Source: Halobacteriovorax sp. JY17 (GTDB lineage Bacteria > Bdellovibrionota > Bacteriovoracia > Bacteriovoracales > Bacteriovoracaceae). From it: a stretch of 64,000 nt of DNA. Under the pieces are notes generated by a model. That model had not been told where the DNA came from, did no database searches, and saw only the letters and a program-made list of their open reading frames with translations. The position numbers were made by a program, and so were the translations under genes. Within the stretch, counting starts at the first letter, position 1, and the number at the start of each line of letters is the position of its first letter. Positions 27,883 to 36,380 of this stretch are shown here, piece after piece. The stretch lies in contig NZ_NJER01000001.1 of the NCBI RefSeq assembly GCF_002753895.1, positions 1,364,910 to 1,428,909 on the forward strand, written 5' to 3'.

Positions 27883-28518
27883 CTAGTTAAATGGGTGGCT
27901 TTTTAAAAAATTCTCATATTTATTCTGATCTATTGGATCTTTATTAGCAATAAATAACTCTAGATACTTCGTGGAATCATTCCCCCAAAATAGCTCATCT
28001 TTATAAATAAATGTAGGAAGCCCGAAGACTCCTCTATTTATCCCGTTACTAAGTACCTGTTTTAATTCCTTACGAATTTCTTTTGAAGTTGTCTCTTCCA
28101 TTAAAGATTCAGGAAGATCATTCTCTTTCAAAGTTTCAAAAAGCTCTTCTTCCTCTCCTATTTCTTCCCCTCTTCCCCATCCTTTAGTGAAAATTGAATC
28201 GATTAAATCAAACTTCTTATTTTTAGGACAAGCTAGAACTAGTCTAAGGGCGTAGAGAGAATTAAAAGGTAAAGTCTTAGGCGTGTTAAATGGAATTTTA
28301 TTTAAAGAAGAGAACCTCAGGCAATCCTTGAAGAGATAATTTCTCTTACTTTCTATTTCTGCAGGTCCCTTTGTTTCGTAGCTATGAATTAACTTACTCA
28401 AAATAGTGGGATGAAAGTTAATCTCAATACTAAGACTGTCTAAAAGTGATCTATTCTTCTTAAGCCACTGAAAAGCTAAGTAAGAATAAGGTGATAAGAA
28501 ATCAAAGTAAAAATCCAT
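27883..28518 (-). CDS. 2-hydroxychromene-2-carboxylate isomerase-like (DsbA-fold, GST kappa-like) protein
   Basis: The N-terminus DFYFDFLSPYSYLAFQWL is the signature of the HCCA isomerase/GST kappa group. Later parts GVFGLPTFIYKDELFWGND match the cis-Pro and substrate loop of the family. Members isomerise aromatic intermediates with glutathione, although many bacterial homologues have unknown substrates. No signal peptide is present, so it is cytoplasmic. No aromatic degradation genes lie nearby. Confidence 0.85.
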   Translation of the reverse strand: MDFYFDFLSPYSYLAFQWLKKNRSLLDSLSIEINFHPTILSKLIHSYETKGPAEIESKRNYLFKDCLRFSSLNKIPFNTPKTLPFNSLYALRLVLACPKNKKFDLIDSIFTKGWGRGEEIGEEEELFETLKENDLPESLMEETTSKEIRKELKQVLSNGINRGVFGLPTFIYKDELFWGNDSTKYLELFIANKDPIDQNKYENFLKSHPFN

Positions 28519-28676
28519 ATTTAACCTAAACTGTTTATTTTTAAATTACTTTATCAAAGATATTCCACAAGGAGAACTATTTTACTCAGCTATCTAAAAA
28601 CAGGAACTAAAAAAAAAGGATGCAATTTATCAAAATCATTCATAAAATATAGGTAATTCAACCTATCAGGAAAAAT

Positions 28677-29621
28677 ATGGCCTATACACCTCTTCGCATA
28701 AGTACAGTGAAACCAAATCGTGAGCTTACTTTCGATCTCTTTATTTTCTTTAAGGAACAATATATTCCTTATGCATCAAAAGGTTCCAAAATTGAGGAAG
28801 AAAAATATAAGAAATTAAAAAAACAAAAGATCGCAAAATTCTATATAGATGAGTCCGATGAATTAAATTACCAGAAATTTTTAGATAATCTGCTCATGGA
28901 AACCATGAATTCGGAAACTGCGACAGTTGATGAAAAAGTGAATCTCGTAGAAGGAGCTTGTGGTTCAGCTCTAGAGAGAATGCAGGAAGACCCAGAGAGC
29001 GAGTCGTCATATAAGATGACTGAAAATGCAGCAAGAACACTAAGGCAATGTATCTCATCAAACCCTGAGGCCATGAAGGCGATCTTTGGAAAGCCTGTTG
29101 AAAAAAATGAGCAGATAGTTAAGCACTCTCTGAACGTAAGTGCCTTGGCCACTAAGCTTGGTCAAAAAATGAAACTCACAGAAGATCAATTAGATGAAAT
29201 TGCGGTAGCTGGACTACTTCATGATATTGGTCTTATGCAATTGAGTGAAGAAACAAGAGAATTATTTAATAAGAATAAGAAAGAACTTACACCTGAAGAA
29301 AAGCTCGCCTATGGCGCACATGTAAAAGATTGTATTTCTGTTCTAAAAGATAAACCTTACGTCAATCAAGCCTCGATGGAGCTTATAACAAATCACGAGG
29401 AAGTAAAGTCAGGAGAAGGTCCTAATAAGAAAGTCAAATTGAGCCAGAGCGAGTATATCCTCTCTCTTGTAAATATCTATGATAAAATCGTTATTACAAC
29501 AGAGTTAACTCCTAAAGAAGCCATTAAAGAAATATTAATAGATGAACTTGGAAACTTTGAGTTAGACTTATTAAATAAATTCAAAGAAGTGTTAACAGAA
29601 GAGGGAATTCTTGATCTATAA
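28677..29621 (+). CDS. Degenerate HD-GYP-like signalling protein
   Basis: Residues 1-75 resemble an N-terminal accessory domain found before HD-GYP domains. Residues 140-310 form an HD domain: KHSLNVSALATKLG, the metal-binding LLHDIG, a conserved GAHVKDC and NHEE. HD-GYP proteins hydrolyse cyclic-di-GMP, but the GYP loop is replaced by GEGPNKK, so activity toward c-di-GMP is doubtful. AGGAAAAA precedes the ATG, and a six-bp inverted repeat (ATAGGT/ACCTAT, 28649-28666) lies just before it. The gene overlaps the next by 11 bases. Confidence 0.75.
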   Translation: MAYTPLRISTVKPNRELTFDLFIFFKEQYIPYASKGSKIEEEKYKKLKKQKIAKFYIDESDELNYQKFLDNLLMETMNSETATVDEKVNLVEGACGSALERMQEDPESESSYKMTENAARTLRQCISSNPEAMKAIFGKPVEKNEQIVKHSLNVSALATKLGQKMKLTEDQLDEIAVAGLLHDIGLMQLSEETRELFNKNKKELTPEEKLAYGAHVKDCISVLKDKPYVNQASMELITNHEEVKSGEGPNKKVKLSQSEYILSLVNIYDKIVITTELTPKEAIKEILIDELGNFELDLLNKFKEVLTEEGILDL

Positions 29622-29913
29622 AATACTCTTAATTCTTTCTCTTACTCTGCTTTCTTGTAGTAAGACAGATTTTACAAAAAATGAATGCGAAATACTCTCT
29701 ATGAAGAAATTCAAAGGCTTTCATACGGAATCAAATCAATTTGATAACTACTGTACTAAATATGATCTTCATTATACCGGAGCTCTATGTAAGAAGGCCC
29801 TCAATCAACTGATCTTGGGCGCTCGCTTAGATAAATTAGAAAAAGAGCATGGAGCAAGTATTAGTGAGTGTTTTACTAAGAATGACCTTAAAAAGTTTAC
29901 TACTAAAGAATAA
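29611..29913 (+). CDS. Small Cys-containing lipoprotein of unknown function
   Basis: The protein starts at a TTG with GAGGG five bases upstream, inside the end of the HD gene. The 100 residues include a lipoprotein signal (LTLLSC, Cys16) and four further cysteines (NECEIL, NYCTKY, ALCKKA, SECFTK) that could form two disulfides. I do not recognise a family. The 11-base overlap with the HD gene suggests coupled expression. The 3' end overlaps the convergent rapA gene. Confidence 0.65.
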   Translation: MIYKILLILSLTLLSCSKTDFTKNECEILSMKKFKGFHTESNQFDNYCTKYDLHYTGALCKKALNQLILGARLDKLEKEHGASISECFTKNDLKKFTTKE

Positions 29914-32608
29914 CTCTAAAACTATCTAATCTTACATTACACTGGTCTAGAATTATGAGTAACTCATTCTTCTTCATTCCTAGCCACTGAAGCTCTTCAT
30001 CTTTTACAGAAGTATTAATTTTCTTAAGATAATTTAACCTTTCCTCGTCTTGAGTAATAGATCTTATTAAATTCTCTTTAAAGCTTTCCTTTTCCATCGC
30101 TGCAACCTTTGCTGCAATTTCATTGGCAGAATTAATAACTTTAGCAACTCCGGCCTTTGGGAACTTCGATACTTTAATAATATCTTCTTTTGAAGCTCCA
30201 CCTACTTTTGAATCTAGGAAGCCCTTATCCCACTTATCAGAAAAATTTTCTCCTGTATTATCTAGGAGAACTCTAATAATTTTTGGTGGAAAATATTTAC
30301 TAGATTCCAATTCTTGATTATGAATGGTCTCAAAAATAAAGAAGAACTCAAAGAATATCTTATTTCCCTTTGACTCTCTTCTCTTAGCAACACTATATGA
30401 ACCAAGTCCTTCACTAATGATCAAGTCACTAATTCCTTGAACCATTGGGTGATCCCAAGTAAGAAAACCAAATTCTTCTCTCTCTAGCGCCATCAGTCTA
30501 TTAAAGGTGTACGTCTTTCCATCTCTATCAAGCTCTGGAAAATGAGGTAGGAGCATATTCTCAGTTGGTCTTAAAAAAAGAGTATCTTGATTGATATCAT
30601 CTGAATCAACTCCTAGATGATGAAAGACGGAGTCTAAATAATTTCTTAGCTCACTTGAATTATCAATTTCTCTAATTGCAGATCTAATTTTTAATGCAAT
30701 ATTTTCTTTATAAGAGTTCTTCTCAATAAGAACATCGCGTCCCTCTTCAAGCTCTTTGGTCACGAGTTTGTACTCTTGTCTCGTTTCAGAGATGAGTTGT
30801 TCAATATCAATATTTTGAATATCTTCTACTCTATCTTTGAACTTTCTAAAAAGTATTCCTCCGCACTTCGCAGAGTCAGTGAAGGCATTAAATCCTTCTT
30901 GATACCATCTAAAAAGTAAGTGCTCACTCGAATCCTTAACCAGAGGAACATGAATTTGAATGTCTCTCTTTTGACCGATACGATCAAGTCTTCCGATTCT
31001 CTGTTCTAAATAATCAGGGTTTGAAGGAAGATCGAAGAGAATTAGATTTGATGCAAATTCAAAGTTTCTCCCCTCTGAACCAATTTCTGTACACAGAAGA
31101 ATTTGAGCACCATCTGGCTCTGCGAAGTAAGCTGCTTGTCTATCTCTTGCCATTAACGATAAGTCCGAATGAAAGACTGCCGTATTGGTACTCGCCGCAT
31201 TTTCTCTAATAAATTTTTCAAGAGCTAGAACTTTACTTTTTGACTTACAAATAAGGAGAGCTTTCTCACCTTTTAAGTCTTCCAACTTCTCTAAGAGCCA
31301 GAAGGCCTTAGACCTAAATATATTTACATCTAAATTATCCGTTTTTTCATCTAAATCTATAATCGCTTCATTTAGAATTCTCTCCGGAAAGAAATCAAAG
31401 ACTTCTCTCATCCTCTCCCTAGTATTTCTAATATAGATTCTTCCCGTACCATGCCTATCTAATAAGTCAGATATAATTTCTTCCTTACCTTTTGTTGCAT
31501 CAATATCTACAGATGCTAGAAGCTCTTTTTCTTCAACATCAAGTTCAACTGAGCCTTCAATTTTTCGAACAATTCCAGCAAAGTGTTCAAAGCTCTCATG
31601 CTCTTTTACAAAATCTTCATAAGAAAAGAACCTGTCTGGATCAAGAATCTTTAAACGACTAAAGTGTCCCTCTAGACCTAATTGTTCAGGAGTTGCAGTG
31701 AGAAGTAATACACCATTAATTCTTGCAGACAAGTTCTGAACGAGATCATACTCGAGAGATGACTTCTCCTGTGACCACTTTAGGTGATGAGCTTCATCCA
31801 CAACAAGCATATCGTAATCAGCTTGGTCTAGAAGTTCTCTGGCCTTCTCAGCTCCCCTCAGGAGTCCTAAGGATACAATTGCATTTTCATTCTCTAAGAA
31901 AGGATTACTTCCTTCCATTAATTCTGTTTCTTGATTTATAACAGTGAAAGATAGGGAAAACTTTCTATGAAGCTCAATAAACCACTGGAAGACAAGAGAG
32001 TCGGGAACAACAATTAAAACTCGCTGCGCTCTCTTAGTTATAAGCATTTGATGAATAATCATCGCTGCTTCAATTGTTTTTCCAAGTCCTACTTCATCCG
32101 CAAGAAGAACTCTTGGAATTGGTCTATTAAAGACTTCTTTAGCAACATAGAGTTGATGTGGGATGAGACTTACTCTAGGACCTAACAATCCCTTAACTTC
32201 AAGCCCGCTATATTCATTCTTATATTTTAATGTTTCATATCTTAGCTGAAAGTGATCATGAGGATCGCAGAGGCCATTAAAGAGTTTATCCTCAGGTTTA
32301 TTAAATGACATAAGATCACTTAAATCTAATTCCGAAATAATTCTCTCACCACATAAGTAGAAAGCAAGTCCTTCTTCTTCAGTGACTTTATCGACGACGA
32401 GCTTCTCCCCTTCTTCGATGATGATTTCATCGCCCTCAGCAAAGAGAACTCTCTTAATTGGACAAGTTTTAATTCCGTAATTTCTCTCAACACCACTGGC
32501 GGAGAAAACAATCGAGACTGTCTTATCCGTAAGGTTGTTCAAAATCCCTAAACCTAACTCTGGTTCTGCTTCACTGATCCATCTTTGACCAATCGTAAAT
32601 TTCTTCAT
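29903..32608 (-). CDS. rapA: RNA polymerase-associated SWI2/SNF2 ATPase RapA
   Basis: RapA recycles RNA polymerase stuck after transcription. The 901-residue protein has the N-terminal beta-rich region typical of RapA (IGQRWISEAEPELGLGI), helicase motif I (DEVGLGKTIEAAM), motif II (VVDEAHHL) and motif VI (QRIGRLDRIGQ). The C-terminal third holds RapA-type spacer segments. AGGGATATATT precedes the ATG. It lies 18 bases after a membrane miniprotein gene and is the last gene of a minus-strand run that starts with a ParA-like ATPase. Confidence 0.93.
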   Translation of the reverse strand: MKKFTIGQRWISEAEPELGLGILNNLTDKTVSIVFSASGVERNYGIKTCPIKRVLFAEGDEIIIEEGEKLVVDKVTEEEGLAFYLCGERIISELDLSDLMSFNKPEDKLFNGLCDPHDHFQLRYETLKYKNEYSGLEVKGLLGPRVSLIPHQLYVAKEVFNRPIPRVLLADEVGLGKTIEAAMIIHQMLITKRAQRVLIVVPDSLVFQWFIELHRKFSLSFTVINQETELMEGSNPFLENENAIVSLGLLRGAEKARELLDQADYDMLVVDEAHHLKWSQEKSSLEYDLVQNLSARINGVLLLTATPEQLGLEGHFSRLKILDPDRFFSYEDFVKEHESFEHFAGIVRKIEGSVELDVEEKELLASVDIDATKGKEEIISDLLDRHGTGRIYIRNTRERMREVFDFFPERILNEAIIDLDEKTDNLDVNIFRSKAFWLLEKLEDLKGEKALLICKSKSKVLALEKFIRENAASTNTAVFHSDLSLMARDRQAAYFAEPDGAQILLCTEIGSEGRNFEFASNLILFDLPSNPDYLEQRIGRLDRIGQKRDIQIHVPLVKDSSEHLLFRWYQEGFNAFTDSAKCGGILFRKFKDRVEDIQNIDIEQLISETRQEYKLVTKELEEGRDVLIEKNSYKENIALKIRSAIREIDNSSELRNYLDSVFHHLGVDSDDINQDTLFLRPTENMLLPHFPELDRDGKTYTFNRLMALEREEFGFLTWDHPMVQGISDLIISEGLGSYSVAKRRESKGNKIFFEFFFIFETIHNQELESSKYFPPKIIRVLLDNTGENFSDKWDKGFLDSKVGGASKEDIIKVSKFPKAGVAKVINSANEIAAKVAAMEKESFKENLIRSITQDEERLNYLKKINTSVKDEELQWLGMKKNELLIILDQCNVRLDSFRVIL

Positions 32609-32626
32609 TTAATATATCCCTAGGAT

Positions 32627-32785
32627 TTAATTTCCGAGACCATAGAACAGTAATCCACATGCGACAAGAATCATTACATAGAGAATGTAAAGATTGGTCT
32701 TTCCTCTCTTAAGGTCTTGCGCTGTAACTTTTGGATTTAGAGGTTTTTTATTTGTCTTAGGCTTTCTTACCTTATTCTTTCCCAT
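32627..32785 (-). CDS. 52-residue single-span membrane miniprotein
   Basis: This short frame starts with ATG three bases after a strong GAGGAG. The first 30 residues are very basic (MGKNKVRKPKTNKKPLNPK), followed by one hydrophobic span (NLYILYVMILVACGLLFYGL) and a two-residue tail, which predicts an N-in membrane anchor. It fills the gap between the coiled-coil gene (15 bases upstream) and rapA (18 bases downstream), so it is part of the operon. I do not recognise a family. Confidence 0.7.
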   Translation of the reverse strand: MGKNKVRKPKTNKKPLNPKVTAQDLKRGKTNLYILYVMILVACGLLFYGLGN

Positions 32786-32800
32786 AATCTCCTCTTATAT

Positions 32801-33169
32801 TTATTGGGCCTTAAACATTTCTTTAAAAAAAGAAATTACGCCGGGTTTAGTATTAATCTTCTTCATTTCAGATGAGAGCTCCTTGATCTCTTGATCCAAC
32901 TTCATCTGCTTACTATCTACAAAATTATCCCAATCTCTCGCTTTTTCAATCTCAACAAAGCCTTCTCGCAGCTTATTTACCAGTTCATTATTCTCTTGAA
33001 CCTTCTTCCTAGCATTCTTAACCGCTTCTCGAGCTGAAATTGTTCGCGTCTGCGCTCCCAACTTATCAAATGTTTCCCAAGGTCTAAGAACTCTCTGCTC
33101 TTCTAATTCAGTAGCTTTTACTTTCGTTGCTTTATTCTTTGCAGTAACATCATTTAATCTTATCGCCAT
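32801..33169 (-). CDS. Coiled-coil protein of unknown function downstream of parA-like gene
   Basis: The 122-residue protein is almost entirely charged helix (e.g. AREAVKNARKKVQENNELV, then QEIKELSSEMKK), which predicts coiled coil, with a short C-terminal hydrophobic patch (VISFFKEMF). AGGAAAATGT precedes the ATG. It overlaps the end of the ParA-like gene by ten bases, the place normally held by parB, yet it shows no ParB domains. It may act as the ATPase partner; that is inference from position. Confidence 0.7.
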   Translation of the reverse strand: MAIRLNDVTAKNKATKVKATELEEQRVLRPWETFDKLGAQTRTISAREAVKNARKKVQENNELVNKLREGFVEIEKARDWDNFVDSKQMKLDQEIKELSSEMKKINTKPGVISFFKEMFKAQ

Positions 33170-34257
33170 ACATTTTCCTGACTTTCAGTCGAAGTGCCAT
33201 AGTTATAGCTATCAGTATTTTGACTCTCAAAATCTCTCTGCTCAATTAAGGCCTCAACTCTTCCATGAACTTCCATTAAAACAGACATCATTTCGTCAGA
33301 GACAACTTTTCCCGGACAATGCTCTATCAGAGATTTATTCATCGCCGTAGCTTCTTCTCCAGAGACACTTTCTCTAATTGCTCCGGCAATGCAGCCTTCT
33401 ACATTTCCACGGTACCATTCCAAAATATCCTGACTGAGCTTTCTGTTTAGACTATACTTAGTTGGAACAAAGATAGACTCAAAGTTCATTCTCATCTCTG
33501 CTTTAAATTCCTCTAAGAAAGTAGAAAAAACCTTAAAGTTTCTAAAATTATTAATCTTACATTCAAGTGGAGAAACTAAGGCATCACAGGCCACTAGAGC
33601 ATTCGTAGTCAATTTATTCCAATTAGGAGAGCAGTCCATGATAATAAGATCAAAGTGCTGCTTCAAAGGATCAATAACCTTTTCTTTTAACCAAAACTCT
33701 CTTCTATTAATATTACTTAGAGAATCGTTTAAGGCCACGAGTTCAGGTGTTTCGGGAATGAGAAAGAGATTTTCATTATCAGTAGAAACAATTGTTTCAT
33801 TTAATCTAACAGAGTTAGAGAAAACATCAGACAAACCTTTAGTTCTATTTAATTTCTCTAAAATATAATTAAGATCACCAGAGTCTTCAATCCCGTCATC
33901 AAAACCTAGAGCGGTCGTGACATCACCCTGAATATCGAGTCCAACAACACAGGTCTTAAGTCCATGTAGCGCTCCTGTCCTTGCAAGGTTGAGCGCAAGA
34001 GTACTTTTTAGAACTCCACCCTTTGTTGTAAATACGCAAAGGCTTACTGGAGAAGAGAATTTTCTAAAAAATCCCACTTTCTCCCCTATCAATGGGAGGT
34101 CAGATTCTTTAAAACCTTTACGGTATAAAGCACCAGATCTATATTTTACTTGAGAAGGAATAACACCAGACTCTTCTAGCCTAGTAATCTCTTCCTTGAG
34201 TTCTGGACCACCAAAAATAGCCGCCACTTTCTTTAGAGGGTAGTAAGTCTCATTCAC
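33160..34257 (-). CDS. ParA-like ATPase with N-terminal MerR-like helix-turn-helix
   Basis: ParA ATPases position DNA or protein cargo. Residues 1-65 (YYPLKKVAAIFGG, then YRKGFKESDLPLIGEK) look like a MerR-type DNA-binding region, as in plasmid-type ParA. The ATPase core begins with a deviant Walker A, TKGGVLKST, in which the usual Gly before Lys is Leu. Other motifs are present: GLDIQGD and IIMDCSPNW. The start is GTG. No parB or parS-like site is near; instead a coiled-coil gene overlaps its end. The cargo is unknown. Confidence 0.85.
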   Translation of the reverse strand: MNETYYPLKKVAAIFGGPELKEEITRLEESGVIPSQVKYRSGALYRKGFKESDLPLIGEKVGFFRKFSSPVSLCVFTTKGGVLKSTLALNLARTGALHGLKTCVVGLDIQGDVTTALGFDDGIEDSGDLNYILEKLNRTKGLSDVFSNSVRLNETIVSTDNENLFLIPETPELVALNDSLSNINRREFWLKEKVIDPLKQHFDLIIMDCSPNWNKLTTNALVACDALVSPLECKINNFRNFKVFSTFLEEFKAEMRMNFESIFVPTKYSLNRKLSQDILEWYRGNVEGCIAGAIRESVSGEEATAMNKSLIEHCPGKVVSDEMMSVLMEVHGRVEALIEQRDFESQNTDSYNYGTSTESQENVWR

Positions 34258-34426
34258 TCTTATCTTCCTGTTTTGAGTATCCTTAAATTATAGAAAACAA
34301 AGGGATAGAGTGTCAAAGTTTGTTCAGACTAAAGTACTCATATAATCAGACACTACATGTCAAAGAGAAGAAATTCTCCCTAGAATAAAAAAGAATTGTT
34401 ATTATCGTCTCTAACTAGGAATAACC

Positions 34427-35032
34427 ATGCACGCATCAATTATTATTGGCTCTATAATCTGTTTAGCGATTCTCTTTCTAATCTCTAAAATTCTATTTAA
34501 TCTCTTCTCTAATTCTCATATTCTAAAGTATGAAATGCCTTCCGGATGGAGTCAGAAAATTTCCAAAAGATATTCTTTATTTCAAAAATTAAATAAAAGG
34601 GAACAAATTCAAGTCAGTAAGAAGACTCAAATACTCGTCGCCCAAAAGAAAATTAAAGGCCTCGAAAGTCTAGAAGTAAATATTGATTTAAGGCTTGCTC
34701 TTAGCTTTGAAATGTCTCTTTTAAATCAACAAAGGGCCACATCAAATCTCTATAAGAAAATAAGTCCTATCACAGTTCTTCCCTACACAAAGTGGGAAGA
34801 ATTTAAAAATAGAAACTCCTTCACTCTTTATTGGGATAATGAAAGAAAGAAGCTCTTCATTGAAACCCCTGAGAATACCTTACTCGAAAATACTTACTAC
34901 TTATGGCTTAAGGCAGATAAGAGATTTTCAAAATTTGAAGACTCAGACCTTCTGAGAATTCATCAAGAATTGAGCGAAGGAATCTGGCCAATTTCAAATA
35001 GCGAAGCTAAAGAATTTTTAATGATAAAATAA
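34427..35032 (+). CDS. Membrane-anchored MtfA-like protein lacking the zinc motif
   Basis: An N-terminal hydrophobic span (residues 3-28) anchors the protein. The middle resembles the start of the MtfA peptidase family: LFQKLNKREQIQVSKKTQIL, then GLESLEVNIDLRLALSFEMSLL. MtfA normally continues with a HEFAH zinc motif, but no HExxH is found here and the protein stops at 201 residues. If the assignment is right it cannot be a working peptidase of that type. AGGAATAACC precedes the ATG. Confidence 0.5.
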   Translation: MHASIIIGSIICLAILFLISKILFNLFSNSHILKYEMPSGWSQKISKRYSLFQKLNKREQIQVSKKTQILVAQKKIKGLESLEVNIDLRLALSFEMSLLNQQRATSNLYKKISPITVLPYTKWEEFKNRNSFTLYWDNERKKLFIETPENTLLENTYYLWLKADKRFSKFEDSDLLRIHQELSEGIWPISNSEAKEFLMIK

Positions 35033-35068
35033 ATATGACCTAACCTCGCTGCGTGGTATATTAGAGCC

Positions 35069-35581
35069 GTGATAAAGCTAAAGTCCAAAGATGGAAAAAA
35101 CTATATTCTAAGACCTCTGAGAGCTGATGATAAGATCAACTTAGTTGAAGGTCTTAAGAAAATGTCCCCAGAGTCAATCTACAACCGCTTCCACGGTTTC
35201 AAAAAAGAATTCAACGATAAAGAACTTTCAAGCCTAACGGAGCTAGATGGTGTCGATAGATTCGCTTTTGCCCTAGGAGAAGTTAATGAATCAGGCGATG
35301 CTGAAGGCGTAGGAATCGCAAGATATCACAGGTCTGCCGATCCAGAGAGGGCCGAATTTGCGATAACACTCATCGATAGAATTCAAGGTCAGGGGCTCGC
35401 TAAACAAGTCACACTAGAGCTTATAAAAGTTGCAAAAAGTAATGGTATTAAATTTTTAGATGGAACGCTTGAGAGCACTAACACTAAAATGATAAACTTC
35501 ATCCACTCACTTGAAGGGTTTTCCATAAAACATGCAGGTGGAGGTCTATTAAAAATGGAGGCCGACTTATCTTTCTACTAG
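35069..35581 (+). CDS. GNAT family N-acetyltransferase
   Basis: The 170-residue protein starts LRPLRADDKINLVEGLKKMS, a common start of GNATs related to the acetyltransferase domain of protein acetylases, and has the acetyl-CoA loop DRIQGQGLAKQVTLEL. The start is a GTG at 35069. There is no Shine-Dalgarno; a TATATT box ends six bases before it with ATGACC 16 bases further up, so the transcript may be leaderless. The substrate is unknown. The 3' end overlaps an M23 peptidase reading frame. Confidence 0.8.
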   Translation: MIKLKSKDGKNYILRPLRADDKINLVEGLKKMSPESIYNRFHGFKKEFNDKELSSLTELDGVDRFAFALGEVNESGDAEGVGIARYHRSADPERAEFAITLIDRIQGQGLAKQVTLELIKVAKSNGIKFLDGTLESTNTKMINFIHSLEGFSIKHAGGGLLKMEADLSFY

Positions 35582-36123
35582 TCTTCCTCTTTACCAATTT
35601 ATCACTCGCTAATTGCCAATACTCACTTCCCTATAAAAAAGGTGCATCCTATAGACTTCTTCAAGTTTGGAATGGAAAGCATAGTCATCAAGCTCCTCTA
35701 GAGTATGGTTTAGACTTTGATTTAAAAGTTGGAACTCCTGTCTATGCCGCAAGATCCGGAACTATTTTAAAAATAAAGAACGATTCAAAGAAAGTAGGAA
35801 CATCAAAGAAATTTATAAAAGATGCAAACTTTATTCACATCAAACATAGCGATAATACTTTTGCTCTCTACGCTCACTTAAAGTTTAATGGAGTGAAAGT
35901 AAAAAAAGGACAAATAATTAGAGAAGGTGAATTGATTGGATACTCTGGAAACACCGGCTTTAGTGACTCCCCTCATTTACACTTTGAAGTTTATCGAAAA
36001 GACAAAAATCAGTATAAAAGAAGGTCACTTCCTGTGACCATAGCGACACAGTACGGGCCGCTTCTTGGCCTAGAACTTGGAAAAAGCTATAGGGCCGTTA
36101 AAAATGATAAGCCTTGCCCATGA
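35548..36123 (+). CDS. Secreted M23 family metallopeptidase with non-canonical start
   Basis: M23 enzymes cleave peptidoglycan cross-links. The frame has the zinc motif HxxxxxYGLDFD followed by VGTPVYAARSG, the segment IKHSDNTFALYAHL and the C-terminal HLHFEV. All ligands of an active enzyme appear present. No ATG, GTG or TTG occurs in frame before the domain. The ATT at 35548, three bases after AGGTGGAGG, would give a proper signal peptide (MKNGGRLIFLLVFLFTNLSLA). The next GTG, at 35893, would delete half the domain. An ATT start, frameshifting from the overlapping acetyltransferase gene, or a sequence error are the possibilities. Confidence 0.75.
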   Translation: MKNGGRLIFLLVFLFTNLSLANCQYSLPYKKGASYRLLQVWNGKHSHQAPLEYGLDFDLKVGTPVYAARSGTILKIKNDSKKVGTSKKFIKDANFIHIKHSDNTFALYAHLKFNGVKVKKGQIIREGELIGYSGNTGFSDSPHLHFEVYRKDKNQYKRRSLPVTIATQYGPLLGLELGKSYRAVKNDKPCP

Positions 36124-36248
36124 ACTACAACATTGAGTAACCCAAAAGGCAGAGCTATTGAAAATGTCACAGGAATAAAAATTCCCATGCCAATCCCAAC
36201 TGCAAACGCCATCCATAGCATCTTCAAAAAATGAAGAATTGACTTCAT
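36087..36248 (-). CDS. 53-residue hydrophobic membrane miniprotein
   Basis: This frame begins with an ATG six bases after GGAG and ends with TAG inside the convergent M23 gene (37-base overlap). The product is short and very hydrophobic (WMAFAVGIGMGIFIPVTFSI, then LPFGLLNVVVHG), enough for one long or two short membrane spans. A longer frame over the same bases has no ribosome site and an improbable composition. No family is recognised, and expression is unproven. Confidence 0.5.
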   Translation of the reverse strand: MKSILHFLKMLWMAFAVGIGMGIFIPVTFSIALPFGLLNVVVHGQGLSFLTAL

Positions 36249-36380
36249 TAACGACTCCATCCATTAACTAATTTGTTCTATATATTTATGCTAATGAATT
36301 TACAGATAGTTGTCATTAATACCTTTCTAAAATTGTATGACATCTGTTGATATAAATTCTATTGATAATTCAAGAAGATT

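Noticed and set aside
28617-28676. Poly-A run and six-bp inverted repeat before the HD gene as a riboswitch
   Set aside because: The structure is too small and no known riboswitch consensus was recognised.
35893-36123. M23 peptidase starting at the GTG at 35893
   Set aside because: This would remove the signal peptide and the first zinc ligands, while the frame stays open and conserved-looking well upstream.
36070-36264. A 64-codon minus-strand frame after the M23 gene
   Set aside because: It has no ribosome site and an odd composition; a different frame over the same bases (36087-36248) has a better site and a coherent hydrophobic product.
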